DNA from: Buttiauxella massiliensis
Lineage (GTDB): Bacteria > Pseudomonadota > Gammaproteobacteria > Enterobacterales > Enterobacteriaceae
Length of the DNA: 64,000 bases
Direction: 5' to 3'
NCBI RefSeq assembly: GCF_902500225.1
Contig: NZ_LR722660.1
Coordinates: 1 to 64,000 of the forward strand
Shown here: in pieces, positions 19,419 to 31,353 of the stretch
Layout: each line of letters begins with the position of its first letter
How positions within the stretch are numbered: the stretch's first letter is position 1
Translations under genes and position numbers: made by a program
Notes under the pieces: generated by a model
The model's database searches: none
What the model was told of the DNA's origin: nothing
The model's input: the letters and a program-made list of their open reading frames with translations, nothing else

Positions 19419-21681
19419 CCTGAATCTCCTTCGACAGCTCAACAAAGAAGGCGCTGTATCCCGCAACCCGAACTACCAATCCAGCGAAATCCTGCGGGCG
19501 TAGTTGAGCCTCACGAAGGGTTTCGGCATTCACGACGTTGAATTGAATATGCTGCAATTTAAGCTTCGTGAACGCGCCAATGAAATCTGCCAGTTTATGA
19601 AGCCCAGCATCACCTTCCAGCGTGCTGGGAGTGAATTTGACGTTCAACAACGTACCGTTGGAGAGTAAATAATTATCCAATTTACTGACCGATTTCAGCA
19701 CCGCCGTTGGCCCCTGACAGTCCTGGCCCAGCATTGGAGATAAACCACCATCAGCCAATTGCTCACCCGCATAACGCCCGTCAGGAGTGGCGCCGACGAC
19801 GGCTCCCAATGGCACATGGGCTGAAACGGTGTAAGAGCCTGGAGTAAAATATCCGCCGCGTGGATTACGATACTTCTCTATCTCTTTACAGTAGAAACGC
19901 AGCAGATCAGCACTAATGTTGTCTACTTCATCAATATCGTTGCCGTACTTCTCGAAACGGTTCATCAACCGTGCGCGTATTTTTTCCCCTTCAGGGGTAG
20001 CAAAATTCTCTTTCAATACCGCCAGAAGCTCATCAAAACTTAAGCGTTGCTGTTCAAACACCATGCCATTTAGGGCATATAGCGAATCACTCAAGTTAGC
20101 GATACCTATCCCTTGAACACCAGAGAAATTATAACGGGCACCACCCTCAGTAATGTCTTTACCATGGGAAAGACAATCATCGATAAACGATGAAAGCAGC
20201 GGAACAGGCGCCCAATCACGGTGGCCGATATCACAAATGTTACTGCCCTCAACCATCAGCTTGATGTAGTGGCGGATTTTGTCACGGATTTGCTGCAACA
20301 AATTCTGATAATCCAGTTCGCTGTTCCCTTCGTTCTCCAGCAGCACAATTTCCATGACCTTCAAAAGATTGAACATGGCAATATCATGCAAACCGTAGGT
20401 TCTCCCAGGAATTGATAGCTCCACACATCCAACAACGGCGTAATCACGAGCATCCTCAAGCGACACTCCCCGATTAAGGAAAGCAGGCACCACAACTTCG
20501 TCATTAAAAATTTGTGGAATCCCGGTTCCCAGCCGCACAGTTTCAGCTGTTTTTAGCAAGAAGGGGCGGTCAATCAGTTCATTCACGCGCACCCCAAGAT
20601 TCGGCTGCGGCAGTTGAATACTCTGGTAGGCATCCAGACACAAGAAGGAGAGTACATTTACCGCGCTACGCCCATTTTCCGTAAGACCACCAAGCAAAAT
20701 GGTGTATCCCGTTGGGAAGCCGGCGAAATAACGGGCGCTACTGGTGGAACGCAGCAGGACGATGTCGTTACATTTCACCCACAGCGATTCCAACAGTTCG
20801 CGTAGGAATGCCGGACTTTCGCCGCGATTAAGCGAGGCCTGATAAAATGGCAGCATGTACTGATCAAATCGGCCAAGCGATAGTGAACTGGCGTTGGATT
20901 CATACTGCAAAATGATATTCATGTACCAAAACAGCTGACATGCCTGCCAGAAATCTTCTGGTCCGGAAACTGCGTTGTGGCGAGAAATCTCGGCGATTTT
21001 CTGTAACTCATCGCGACGACAGGTGTCTGTGCATTCTGTAGCCAACGTCTCAGCCAGCTCGGCATAGCGCAAGATATGTCGCTGTGAAGCTTCCAGTAAT
21101 ATCAATGCCGCTTGATAGAAGTGATTTCCTGGTGCTTGCTGGCAATGCTCACGCAATTCCACCACCAACTTACCCAACCCATTTTGCAGCAGACGCGGGT
21201 AATCAATAATGATATGCCCCTGCCCTTTATCGGTCTGGTTGACGCTAAAAATTTGCGTTTTTACTGCCGCTTTGACTTCATCCGTCATCTGGCTATTGAT
21301 GAAGTCTTTCATTGAGCGTTTTTCCCAGTAAGGATAAAGCTGTTCGCGGTATAGCTCTTTATCCTTCTCACTAATCTCAAAACGGTCTTGTGGGCGAGTC
21401 GAAAACTGCTCCAACTCTTTAAGCAGCCAGTAAGGGTCCATCTCCGGTGACATAATCCCGGCACGCGGTTTCACGGTTCGATTACCCGCGATCAACTCAT
21501 CATCACGAATCGCTATCTGCACATTATCCAGAATGGATGCTGTTGCCTTAGCGCGGCGTAACAACATATGTTCACCTTCTGTTGTACGGTGGCTAGCGGT
21601 ATACAACATGGCGCGTTCCAGCGAAATTTCTCGCGGCTGGGCAAACAGTGCTAATTTCAGGCGTTCGATACGATGAGTCAT
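19384..21681 (-). CDS. pflD: Glycyl-radical enzyme PflD (annotated formate acetyltransferase 2)
   Basis: Oxygen-sensitive glycyl-radical enzyme of 765 residues, equal in length to E. coli PflD. The radical site RVAGYSAFF places the glycine at 741, and the active-site loop reads VVGCVELSIPG with Cys419 and Glu421. True pyruvate formate-lyase has two adjacent cysteines at this point; the GCVE form is typical of glycerol and diol dehydratases, choline lyase and relatives. The formate acetyltransferase label is therefore doubtful. The ATG at 21681 has AAGGA upstream and gives MTHRIERLK; a start at 21702 is weaker. It is co-transcribed with its activase PflC and PTS genes. Confidence 0.9.
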   Translation of the reverse strand: MTHRIERLKLALFAQPREISLERAMLYTASHRTTEGEHMLLRRAKATASILDNVQIAIRDDELIAGNRTVKPRAGIMSPEMDPYWLLKELEQFSTRPQDRFEISEKDKELYREQLYPYWEKRSMKDFINSQMTDEVKAAVKTQIFSVNQTDKGQGHIIIDYPRLLQNGLGKLVVELREHCQQAPGNHFYQAALILLEASQRHILRYAELAETLATECTDTCRRDELQKIAEISRHNAVSGPEDFWQACQLFWYMNIILQYESNASSLSLGRFDQYMLPFYQASLNRGESPAFLRELLESLWVKCNDIVLLRSTSSARYFAGFPTGYTILLGGLTENGRSAVNVLSFLCLDAYQSIQLPQPNLGVRVNELIDRPFLLKTAETVRLGTGIPQIFNDEVVVPAFLNRGVSLEDARDYAVVGCVELSIPGRTYGLHDIAMFNLLKVMEIVLLENEGNSELDYQNLLQQIRDKIRHYIKLMVEGSNICDIGHRDWAPVPLLSSFIDDCLSHGKDITEGGARYNFSGVQGIGIANLSDSLYALNGMVFEQQRLSFDELLAVLKENFATPEGEKIRARLMNRFEKYGNDIDEVDNISADLLRFYCKEIEKYRNPRGGYFTPGSYTVSAHVPLGAVVGATPDGRYAGEQLADGGLSPMLGQDCQGPTAVLKSVSKLDNYLLSNGTLLNVKFTPSTLEGDAGLHKLADFIGAFTKLKLQHIQFNVVNAETLREAQLRPQDFAGLVVRVAGYSAFFVELSKEIQDDIIRRTAHQL

Positions 21682-21710
21682 GATGTGTTCCTTACTGGTC
21701 ATTCAAAGGC

Positions 21711-22031
21711 TCAGGCGATTTGCGCCAGATGAGCTTCAATTTTGCTCATGATGGCGTCAGCACGTTTCACCGCATCGCTAATGTTGACACGCACAATGGT
21801 TTTGCCGGCAAAGCGCTCTTCCATTTTGATGCCAATATCTTTGGTCAAAATCACCATATCAGCACTGGCAACATCTGCGGCACTCAGTTCATTTTCAAGA
21901 CCAATAGAACCCTGGGTTTCCACCTTCACTTCCCAGCCTTTTGCTTTGGCTGCACTTTCCAGTGCTTCGGCAGCCATATAAGTATGTGCAACACCTGATG
22001 GGCAAGCGGTAACAGCAATAATCTTAGTCAT
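21711..22031 (-). CDS. frwB: PTS fructose-like EIIB component FrwB
   Basis: Phosphocarrier domain of 106 residues from the fructose-family PTS. The phosphorylated cysteine is in VTACPSGVAHTYMAAE (Cys10), followed by VKVETQGSIGLENEL, both conserved in EIIB-Fru. It passes phosphate from the EIIA domain of PtsA to the sugar bound by FrwC. It lies 22 bases after frwC and 29 bases before pflD, in one minus-strand operon. The sugar is unknown. Confidence 0.93.
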   Translation of the reverse strand: MTKIIAVTACPSGVAHTYMAAEALESAAKAKGWEVKVETQGSIGLENELSAADVASADMVILTKDIGIKMEERFAGKTIVRVNISDAVKRADAIMSKIEAHLAQIA

Positions 22032-22053
22032 GGTTAATTCCTTTTCGGCTCAA

Positions 22054-23136
22054 TCAGTTAATTTCAAAATCCAGATCCAAATCATCTTCCGCTTTCGCTG
22101 GCATATCAGGTTGTTTTTTACGGGCAAAGGTTTTCAACAGGTTCACGCTAACTGCCGTAACAACCGCGCCTACCAATAACGCCACGATAAAACCAAACTT
22201 GCCTTCAACAACCGGTAGCACGATTAACCCACCCCAACCTGCGTAGCATTGTGCTCCCATCAACGCAGCGGTAACCGTTCCGCATACAGAACCCAGCATG
22301 ATGGAAGGAATAACGCGTAACGGGTCCGCAGCAGCGAATGGAATAGCCCCTTCAGTCACACCAACACAGCCCATAACCACCGCCGCTTTACCCGCTTCAC
22401 GCTCTTCTCCGGTAAAGTTTTTACGGTTCATGAGCGTTGCCAGGCCAAGACCCAGAGGTGGAACAGCAATACCGACAGCAGCAATAGCCACTACGCTATA
22501 CACGCCCTGTGCTACGCAAATCAGCATAAAAGCATAAGCAACTTTGTTAACCGGGCCGCCCATATCAAACGCCAACATCAGCCCCATAATCACCGCCAGA
22601 ACAACGATGCTGCCTTGCTGCATCCCTTGTAACCAATGGGTTAGATTGCTGGTTAATGTACCGACAGGTTCGCCCAGACCCCACATCATGATGCCCGCAG
22701 TAATAAAAGTGCCAATAATAGGAATGACAAAGATAGGCATCACCGAGCGCAGTATTTTTGGTACGGGGATTCTCTTGAGGTAGAAGACAACAATGCCACC
22801 GATGATCCCCGCAATAATCGCCCCGAAGAAACCAGCACCAAAACTGTTACCGACCCAGGCACCAATCGCACAAGGCGCCAGCGCCGCGCGTTCTGCAATG
22901 GAATAACCGATGTAAGCCGCAAGGAAAGGCACCATCAGCGTTAAACCAGCCACGCCAATATCGAATAGTTTTTTCAGGTTGGGATCGTTGAACGCATCTG
23001 GTACCGCGCCTTTGCCATACAGCATGACGGAAACAGCCAGCAAAATACCGCCTGCAACCACGAATGGAATCATATGCGACACGCCTGTCATTAGATGCTG
23101 CCGCGTATTTTTGAGGATCTGGACCAACTCTTTCAT
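22054..23136 (-). CDS. frwC: PTS fructose-like EIIC permease FrwC
   Basis: Membrane permease of the Frw phosphotransferase system, 360 residues with about eight to ten hydrophobic spans. Conserved EIIC-Fru features include GVSHMIPFVVAGGILLA near the N-terminus, AFDMGGPVNKVAYAF, and GVTEGAIPFAAADPLRVIP. The tail is acidic (EDDLDLDFEIN). The ATG at 23136 has AGGAG seven bases upstream and gives MKELVQILK as in E. coli; the nine upstream codons are dropped. It is the first gene of the minus-strand operon and divergent from ptsA. Confidence 0.94.
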   Translation of the reverse strand: MKELVQILKNTRQHLMTGVSHMIPFVVAGGILLAVSVMLYGKGAVPDAFNDPNLKKLFDIGVAGLTLMVPFLAAYIGYSIAERAALAPCAIGAWVGNSFGAGFFGAIIAGIIGGIVVFYLKRIPVPKILRSVMPIFVIPIIGTFITAGIMMWGLGEPVGTLTSNLTHWLQGMQQGSIVVLAVIMGLMLAFDMGGPVNKVAYAFMLICVAQGVYSVVAIAAVGIAVPPLGLGLATLMNRKNFTGEEREAGKAAVVMGCVGVTEGAIPFAAADPLRVIPSIMLGSVCGTVTAALMGAQCYAGWGGLIVLPVVEGKFGFIVALLVGAVVTAVSVNLLKTFARKKQPDMPAKAEDDLDLDFEIN

Positions 23137-23444
23137 AAAGCACTCCTGGCCTAAGCGGCTCATGTCCTGAATATTGGGGACACAATAGGCAATCCCGTCG
23201 TTGGCAGACAGTGGACAAAAATGCCATTTACTGGATTTTTGTAATGCTTAAGGAAAAATGAGATCCGTCTCAAAAGTTAGAGTTAATGGCCTCACTATTA
23301 ACTAAGGCTGGTTTTGTGAGATATCTCGCAAATAAAACCAGACAATACATTTGTCCAGCTTTTGACAGTTTTGTCCCGTGGCGACTCCCGATGAAGGGCT
23401 CTTATCCTGTAGCCATTGTTGAGAGTTAGCTCAGGAGAACGTCT
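23137..23444. promoter_or_regulatory. Divergent promoter region frwC/ptsA
   Basis: A 308-bp spacer between the two arms of the frw locus. It holds the GGAG-type ribosome sites of both genes (AGGAG before frwC; TCAGGAGAACGTCT before ptsA) and A/T-rich stretches around 23225-23330. TGAGATATCTCG near 23317 is a short palindrome that could bind a regulator such as YijO. I see no gene and no clear CRP site. Confidence 0.45.
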
Positions 23445-25946
23445 ATGGCACTGGTTATAAATTTCCGTTGTGACTTACCCAACGGGGTACATGCCCGCCC
23501 AGCCAGTCATGTTGAAACACTGTGCAATCAGTTTTCTTCGACTGTTGAATGGATTAACTTGCGCACAGAGCGCCGTGGAAATGCCAAGAGTGCATTGGCA
23601 CTTATTGGTACGGGGACGTTAAAAGGAGACGACTGCCAGTTACTGATCGCAGGCAGTGATGAAGAAGGAGCCTTCAACAGGCTTTCCGTTTTCATGCAGG
23701 ACGAATTCCCTCACTGTGATGCTCCTCTACCAGAAACGCACAATAGTGAAACTGCACCGATTCCTGAATCCCTCGCACGCCTGAATCCCACGCTGTTTCA
23801 TGCAAATCCGGTTTGTGGCGGAAGTGCCAGTGGCACACTGATACAACTCGCTTCCCTCGATTTAAACAAACTGGGAGAGTTACCGGCGGCAGGAAATATT
23901 GATGAAGAGCAGGAGAAACTTGAGAGTGGGCTCGAAAAATTACTGAAAACCATTAATCTCCAGTTACTAGGAAATGACGGCACAGCGAGCGCTATTCTTG
24001 AAGCTCACCGTTCTTTGGCAAGCGATGCTTCATTGCGCACTCTGCTTCTGGAACATATCCATAATGGTGCCAGCTGTGCCGCTGCTGTGGTAAAAACAGC
24101 AGAACACTTTTGTAATCAATTTTCCCAGTCAGGCAGTGCTTATCTGGAAGAGCGTGTGCTTGATGTTCGGGATGTCTGTTTCCAACTACTGCAACATATC
24201 TATGGGGAACAGCGCTTCCCAGCACCTGGCAAGCTTCAGCAAGCCGCTATCTGTTTAGCTGATGAAATTACGCCGAGCCAGTTTCTTGAGCTGGATAAAA
24301 CCCTACTCAAAGGTCTCCTGTTACGTAGTGGCGGAACCACCTCTCACACGGTCATTCTTGCTCGATCATTTAATATTCCAACTTTGGTGGGCGTTGATAT
24401 CGACGCACTCACGCCGTGGTTGCAACAAACAGTGCAGATTGACGGTGATCTTGGTTTGGTCGTGGTAAATCTTAGCGAAGCGGTAAAACGCTATTACCAG
24501 CAAGAAGCTTATGTGCAGCAAGTCCTACGCAGTCAGCAAAAAGTCTGGCTCAACCAACAAGGACGTACTGCTGATGGTCTTCGTCTGGAAGTGGCAGCAA
24601 ACATTGCTCATTGCGTTGAGTCGGCTCCGGCATTTAATAACGGAGCAGAGGCTGTGGGCCTGTTTCGGACTGAAATGCTATACATGGACCGCGCTCATGC
24701 CCCTTCCGAGGATGAGCTTTACAACATTTATTGTCAGGCGTTGGAAGGGGCAAACGGGCGCAGCATTATTGTGCGCACAATAGATATCGGCGGCGACAAG
24801 CCGGTGGATTACCTGAATATCCCTGCAGAAAACAATCCATTCCTCGGCTATCGCGCCGTACGTATTTATCAGGAATACCTGTCACTTTTCCACATTCAGT
24901 TGCGCTCAATTTTGCGGGCATCTGCACATGGATCGTTAAAAATCATGATCCCGATGATCTCCTCAATGGAAGAGATCTTGTGGGTTAAAGATCAACTCGC
25001 GGAAGTGAAGCAGTCACTACGCAGCAAACATATCCCATTTGATGAAAAAATCTCCTTAGGCATCATGCTTGAAGTGCCATCGGTGATGTTCATCATCGAC
25101 CAATGCTGCGAAGAAATTGATTTCTTTAGTATTGGCAGCAACGACCTGACGCAATATCTACTGGCCGTTGACCGTGACAATGCGAAGGTCACCCGTCATT
25201 ACAACAGCCTGAACCCTGCTTTCTTACGTGCTCTGGATTACGCCGTGCAGGCAGTGCATCGCCAGGGGAAATGGATTGGGCTATGTGGCGAGCTGGGAGC
25301 AAAAGGCTCAGTTTTGCCTCTGCTTGTGGGTCTGGGACTTGATGAAATCAGCATGAGTGCACCATCCATACCCGCAACAAAGGCACGTCTGGCCCAGCTC
25401 GACAGCCGAGCCTGTCGCCAGTTGCTTAATCAGGCGATGGCGTGTCGCACTTCTCTTGAAGTCGAACACTTATTGGCGCAATTCCGTATGACTCAGCAGG
25501 ATGCACCGTTGATCACAACTCAGTGCATCTCCCTTGATAACAACTGGGGCAGCAAAGAAGAGGTCATTAAGGGAATGACCGATAACCTACTTATCGCTGG
25601 GCGCTGTCGTTACCCACGCAAACTTGAGGCCGATTTATGGGCGCGGGAAGCCGTGTTTTCGACAGGTCTGGGCTTTAGCTTCGCTATTCCGCACAGTAAA
25701 TCAGAACATATCGAACAATCGACGATTAGCGTCGCTCGGCTCCCTGCCCCCGTTCAGTGGGGAGACGATGAGGCACAATTTATCATTATGTTGACGCTAA
25801 ATAAGCATGCGGCAGGCGACCAGCATATGCGAATTTTCTCCCGCCTTGCGCGCCGCATCATGCATGCAGAATTCCGTGACTCCTTGGTAAATGCCACAAA
25901 TGGCGAAGCCATCGCGGTTCTGCTAGCCCGTGAACTGGAACTGTAA
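23445..25946 (+). CDS. ptsA: Multidomain PTS protein PtsA/FrwA (HPr-EI-EIIA fusion)
   Basis: A single 833-residue polypeptide with three phosphotransferase modules, the same length as E. coli PtsA. The HPr domain is at about 1-90, with the phospho-His in PNGVHARPAS (His16). Enzyme I occupies about 115-660, with GGTTSHTVILARS (His near 301), the PEP-site GLFRTEML and IGSNDLTQY, and CGELGA containing the catalytic Cys. The EIIA-Fru domain is at about 690-833, with FAIPHSKSEH (His near 750). It can carry phosphate from PEP to FrwB/FrwD without the general PTS proteins. It heads a plus-strand operon with fsaB and gldA, with 21- and 22-base gaps. Confidence 0.95.
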   Translation: MALVINFRCDLPNGVHARPASHVETLCNQFSSTVEWINLRTERRGNAKSALALIGTGTLKGDDCQLLIAGSDEEGAFNRLSVFMQDEFPHCDAPLPETHNSETAPIPESLARLNPTLFHANPVCGGSASGTLIQLASLDLNKLGELPAAGNIDEEQEKLESGLEKLLKTINLQLLGNDGTASAILEAHRSLASDASLRTLLLEHIHNGASCAAAVVKTAEHFCNQFSQSGSAYLEERVLDVRDVCFQLLQHIYGEQRFPAPGKLQQAAICLADEITPSQFLELDKTLLKGLLLRSGGTTSHTVILARSFNIPTLVGVDIDALTPWLQQTVQIDGDLGLVVVNLSEAVKRYYQQEAYVQQVLRSQQKVWLNQQGRTADGLRLEVAANIAHCVESAPAFNNGAEAVGLFRTEMLYMDRAHAPSEDELYNIYCQALEGANGRSIIVRTIDIGGDKPVDYLNIPAENNPFLGYRAVRIYQEYLSLFHIQLRSILRASAHGSLKIMIPMISSMEEILWVKDQLAEVKQSLRSKHIPFDEKISLGIMLEVPSVMFIIDQCCEEIDFFSIGSNDLTQYLLAVDRDNAKVTRHYNSLNPAFLRALDYAVQAVHRQGKWIGLCGELGAKGSVLPLLVGLGLDEISMSAPSIPATKARLAQLDSRACRQLLNQAMACRTSLEVEHLLAQFRMTQQDAPLITTQCISLDNNWGSKEEVIKGMTDNLLIAGRCRYPRKLEADLWAREAVFSTGLGFSFAIPHSKSEHIEQSTISVARLPAPVQWGDDEAQFIIMLTLNKHAAGDQHMRIFSRLARRIMHAEFRDSLVNATNGEAIAVLLARELEL

Positions 25947-25967
25947 CCCACCCAAGAGGAAAAATTG

Positions 25968-26630
25968 ATGGAGCTTTATCTCGATACAGCAAACGTTGCG
26001 GAAGTAGAACGTCTGGCGCGAATCTTCCCATTACAGGGAGTGACAACCAATCCGAGTATTATCGCCGCCAATGGCGAATCTATATGGGACGTACTGCCGC
26101 GTCTGCAAAATGCAGTGGGTAAAGAAGGCCGTCTGTTTGCACAGGTGATGAGCCGCAGCGCAGATGGAATGGTTGCAGAGGCGCAGAAACTCAGAGAGTG
26201 CGTTCCGGGTCTGGTGGTAAAAATTCCCGTTACTTTTGAGGGTCTGGCGGCGATTAAGCAGCTAACTGCTTTGGGTATTCCTACGCTGGGAACAGCTGTT
26301 TATAGCGCTGCTCAGGGATTGTTAGCTGCTCTCGCCGGAGCTGAGTACGTTGCTCCATATGTTAACCGCGTTGATGCGCAAGGTGGGGATGGCATTCGCA
26401 TGGTTCAGGAGCTGCAAGCTTTGCTTGAGCTTCACACTCCTGACAGCAAAGTTCTGGCCGCCAGCTTTAAAACACCGCGTCAGGCACTGGATTGTTTACT
26501 GGCAGGATGCGAATCCATCACGCTTCCCCTTGATGTCGCCCAGCAATTTTTGGCTGCGCCAGCGGTAGAATCGGCTGTGGTGAAGTTTGAAGAAGACTGG
26601 CAGAAGGCGTTCGGTCGCCTGAGCCTGTAA
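25968..26630 (+). CDS. fsaB: Fructose-6-phosphate aldolase FsaB (TalC)
   Basis: Small transaldolase-family enzyme that reversibly joins dihydroxyacetone and glyceraldehyde-3-phosphate to fructose-6-phosphate. The 220 residues match E. coli FsaB. The Schiff-base lysine is Lys85 in LVVKIPVT, and GVTTNPSI (about 24-31) is the family signature. The ATG at 25968 is preceded by AGAGGA; the frame also offers TTG one codon earlier. Sitting between ptsA and gldA, it could capture dihydroxyacetone made by GldA into glycolysis. Confidence 0.95.
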   Translation: MELYLDTANVAEVERLARIFPLQGVTTNPSIIAANGESIWDVLPRLQNAVGKEGRLFAQVMSRSADGMVAEAQKLRECVPGLVVKIPVTFEGLAAIKQLTALGIPTLGTAVYSAAQGLLAALAGAEYVAPYVNRVDAQGGDGIRMVQELQALLELHTPDSKVLAASFKTPRQALDCLLAGCESITLPLDVAQQFLAAPAVESAVVKFEEDWQKAFGRLSL

Positions 26631-26652
26631 CGGACACAAAAGGAGGCAGTGA

Positions 26653-27756
26653 ATGGATCGCATAATACAGTCACCGGGTAAGTACATTCAGGGCGCTGAG
26701 GTTATTTCCCGCCTCGGCCACTATATCAAACCACTGGCTGAGCGCTGGCTAGTCGTCGGAGACAAATTTGTCTTAGGATTTGCCGAGTCCGCAATAGTAA
26801 CAAGCTTTAAAGATGCCGGACTGGGATTCGAAATTGCACCTTTTGGCGGCGAATGCTCGCAAAATGAGATCGACCGGCTGCGCAGTATTGCAGAACAAAC
26901 ACAGTGTGGTGCAGTGCTCGGTATCGGGGGCGGTAAAACGCTCGATACCGCCAAAGCACTGGCGCATTTTATGGGTTTGCCTGTTGCCATCGCACCCACT
27001 ATCGCCTCTACCGATGCGCCATGCAGCGCGCTCTCTGTTATTTATACCGATGAAGGTGAGTTTGATCGTTACCTGATGTTGCCGAACAACCCAAATATAG
27101 TGATTGTTGATACTAAAATCGTCGCAGGTGCACCTGCACGCCTGTTAGCTGCCGGAATCGGCGACGCATTGGCAACCTGGTTTGAGGCGCGTGCCTGTTC
27201 ACGTAGCGGTGCTACCACTATGGCCGGGGGAAAATGCACCCAGGCAGCGCTAGCGCTGGCTGAACTTTGCTTTAACACGTTAATTGAACAGGGTGAAAAA
27301 GCGATGCTGGCCGCAGAGCAGCATGTAGTCACTTCTGCTCTTGAGTGCGTCATTGAAGCCAACACTTACTTGAGCGGTGTCGGCTTTGAAAGTGGAGGCC
27401 TGGCCGCTGCACACGCAGTGCATAACGGTCTGACGGCAATTCCAGACGCACATCACTATTATCACGGTGAAAAAGTCGCTTTCGGTACGCTGACCCAGTT
27501 AGTTCTGGAAAACGCGCCACTAGAAGAGATTGAAACCGTAGCGGCGCTGTGTCACTCCGTCGGGCTCCCAATCACCCTGGCACAACTTGATATCAAACAA
27601 GACGTTCCAGCAAAAATGCGCATTGTGGCTCAGGCATCTTGTGCAGAAGGCGAAACTATCCATAACATGCCTGGCGGTGCAACGCCGGATGAGGTTTATG
27701 CGGCGCTTTTAGTTGCCGACCAGTACGGCCAGCGCTTCTTGCAAGAGTGGGAATAA
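26653..27756 (+). CDS. gldA: Glycerol dehydrogenase GldA
   Basis: NAD+-dependent, zinc-containing family III alcohol dehydrogenase that interconverts glycerol and dihydroxyacetone; it also reduces methylglyoxal. The 367 residues match E. coli GldA throughout. The NAD loop is [14 protein letters not shown] (about 93-106), and zinc ligands are in [10 protein letters not shown] (Asp near 171), AAAHAVHNG (His near 254) and YHGEKVAFG (His near 271). It is last in ptsA-fsaB-gldA, ended by the hairpin at 27768. In E. coli yijF and yijE come next; here katG follows. Confidence 0.97.
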   Translation: MDRIIQSPGKYIQGAEVISRLGHYIKPLAERWLVVGDKFVLGFAESAIVTSFKDAGLGFEIAPFGGECSQNEIDRLRSIAEQTQCGAVLGIGGGKTLDTAKALAHFMGLPVAIAPTIASTDAPCSALSVIYTDEGEFDRYLMLPNNPNIVIVDTKIVAGAPARLLAAGIGDALATWFEARACSRSGATTMAGGKCTQAALALAELCFNTLIEQGEKAMLAAEQHVVTSALECVIEANTYLSGVGFESGGLAAAHAVHNGLTAIPDAHHYYHGEKVAFGTLTQLVLENAPLEEIETVAALCHSVGLPITLAQLDIKQDVPAKMRIVAQASCAEGETIHNMPGGATPDEVYAALLVADQYGQRFLQEWE

Positions 27757-27765
27757 CGTAGTTAA

Positions 27766-27793
27766 AAAAATCCCCGCATCTGCGGGGATTTTT
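27766..27793 (+). terminator. Rho-independent terminator shared by gldA and katG
   Basis: AAATCCCCGCA...TGCGGGGATTT stem with A-run on the left and TTT on the right lies between the convergent gldA and katG stop codons and can act in both directions. Confidence 0.9.
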
Positions 27794-27808
27794 ACGTCAG
27801 ATAACGCC

Positions 27809-30010
<2,202 letters not shown>

Positions 30011-30035
30011 TTAATACCAGGATATACAGCTCTGC

Positions 30036-30085
30036 AGATAAGTTATAGATGAAAAAAACTACAGATTTGATAGTTATTTCCTTCC
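30036..30085 (-). promoter_or_regulatory. Candidate katG promoter/OxyR region
   Basis: The A/T-rich sequence about 50-95 bases upstream of the katG start holds ATAG elements at 30045-30048 and 30070-30073, of the kind found in OxyR sites. The spacing does not fit the full four-element consensus, so this is only a suggestion. Confidence 0.3.
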
Positions 30086-30208
30086 GGTCTTTAAGCAAGG
30101 TAACAAAGGTTTTGTGTAGAAACGTTGATAGCGGCGTAAATTTTACTAAATAACCATTTAAAATAAGGGGATAATTGCAAGAAGAAGTGACTGAACTGCG
30201 GGGAAATT

Positions 30209-30230
30209 ATGGCCCTTGCGGGCCATTTTC
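30209..30230 (-). terminator. Possible terminator of metF
   Basis: ATGGCCC...GGGCCAT forms an 8-bp stem just beyond the metF stop codon on the minus strand. The following sequence is not U-rich, so function as an intrinsic terminator is uncertain. Confidence 0.45.
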
Positions 30231-30234
30231 TGAA

Positions 30235-31134
<900 letters not shown>

Positions 31135-31172
31135 TCATTAATCGCATTTTATTATGTGATGTTGTGTTTTGT

Positions 31173-31212
31173 TGCTATCCAGACGTTTAGACGTCCAGAT
31201 AGCAAGATGAAG
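31173..31212. promoter_or_regulatory. MetJ operator (met boxes) upstream of metF
   Basis: Five consecutive 8-bp units can be read without gaps: TTGCTATCC-side, AGACGTTT (31181), AGACGTCC (31189), AGATAGCA (31197), AGATGAAG (31205). The middle pair is nearly the AGACGTCT consensus. MetJ dimers bind such arrays cooperatively. It lies about 50-85 bases upstream of the metF start. Confidence 0.88.
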
Positions 31213-31303
31213 GAAAAGCATGATTCCGTCAACTGAAAATTCAACACAATAAATGAGGAATTCTCACCCAAATTGAATTTTCCTCATGTTCGATTAAAAA
31301 GAA

Positions 31304-31330
31304 TAAAAAAAGGCCAGCAATAGCTGGCCT
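31304..31330 (-). terminator. Rho-independent terminator of metBL
   Basis: On the minus strand AGGCCAGC...GCTGGCCT (31311-31330) is followed by TTTTTTT, about 24 bases after the metL stop codon. Confidence 0.9.
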
Positions 31331-31353
31331 CGATATTTTTGTGTTTCAGCGAG

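Noticed and set aside
30036-30085. A full OxyR site upstream of katG
   Set aside because: The ATAG elements are not at the 22-base spacing of the consensus, so it is kept only as a low-confidence region.
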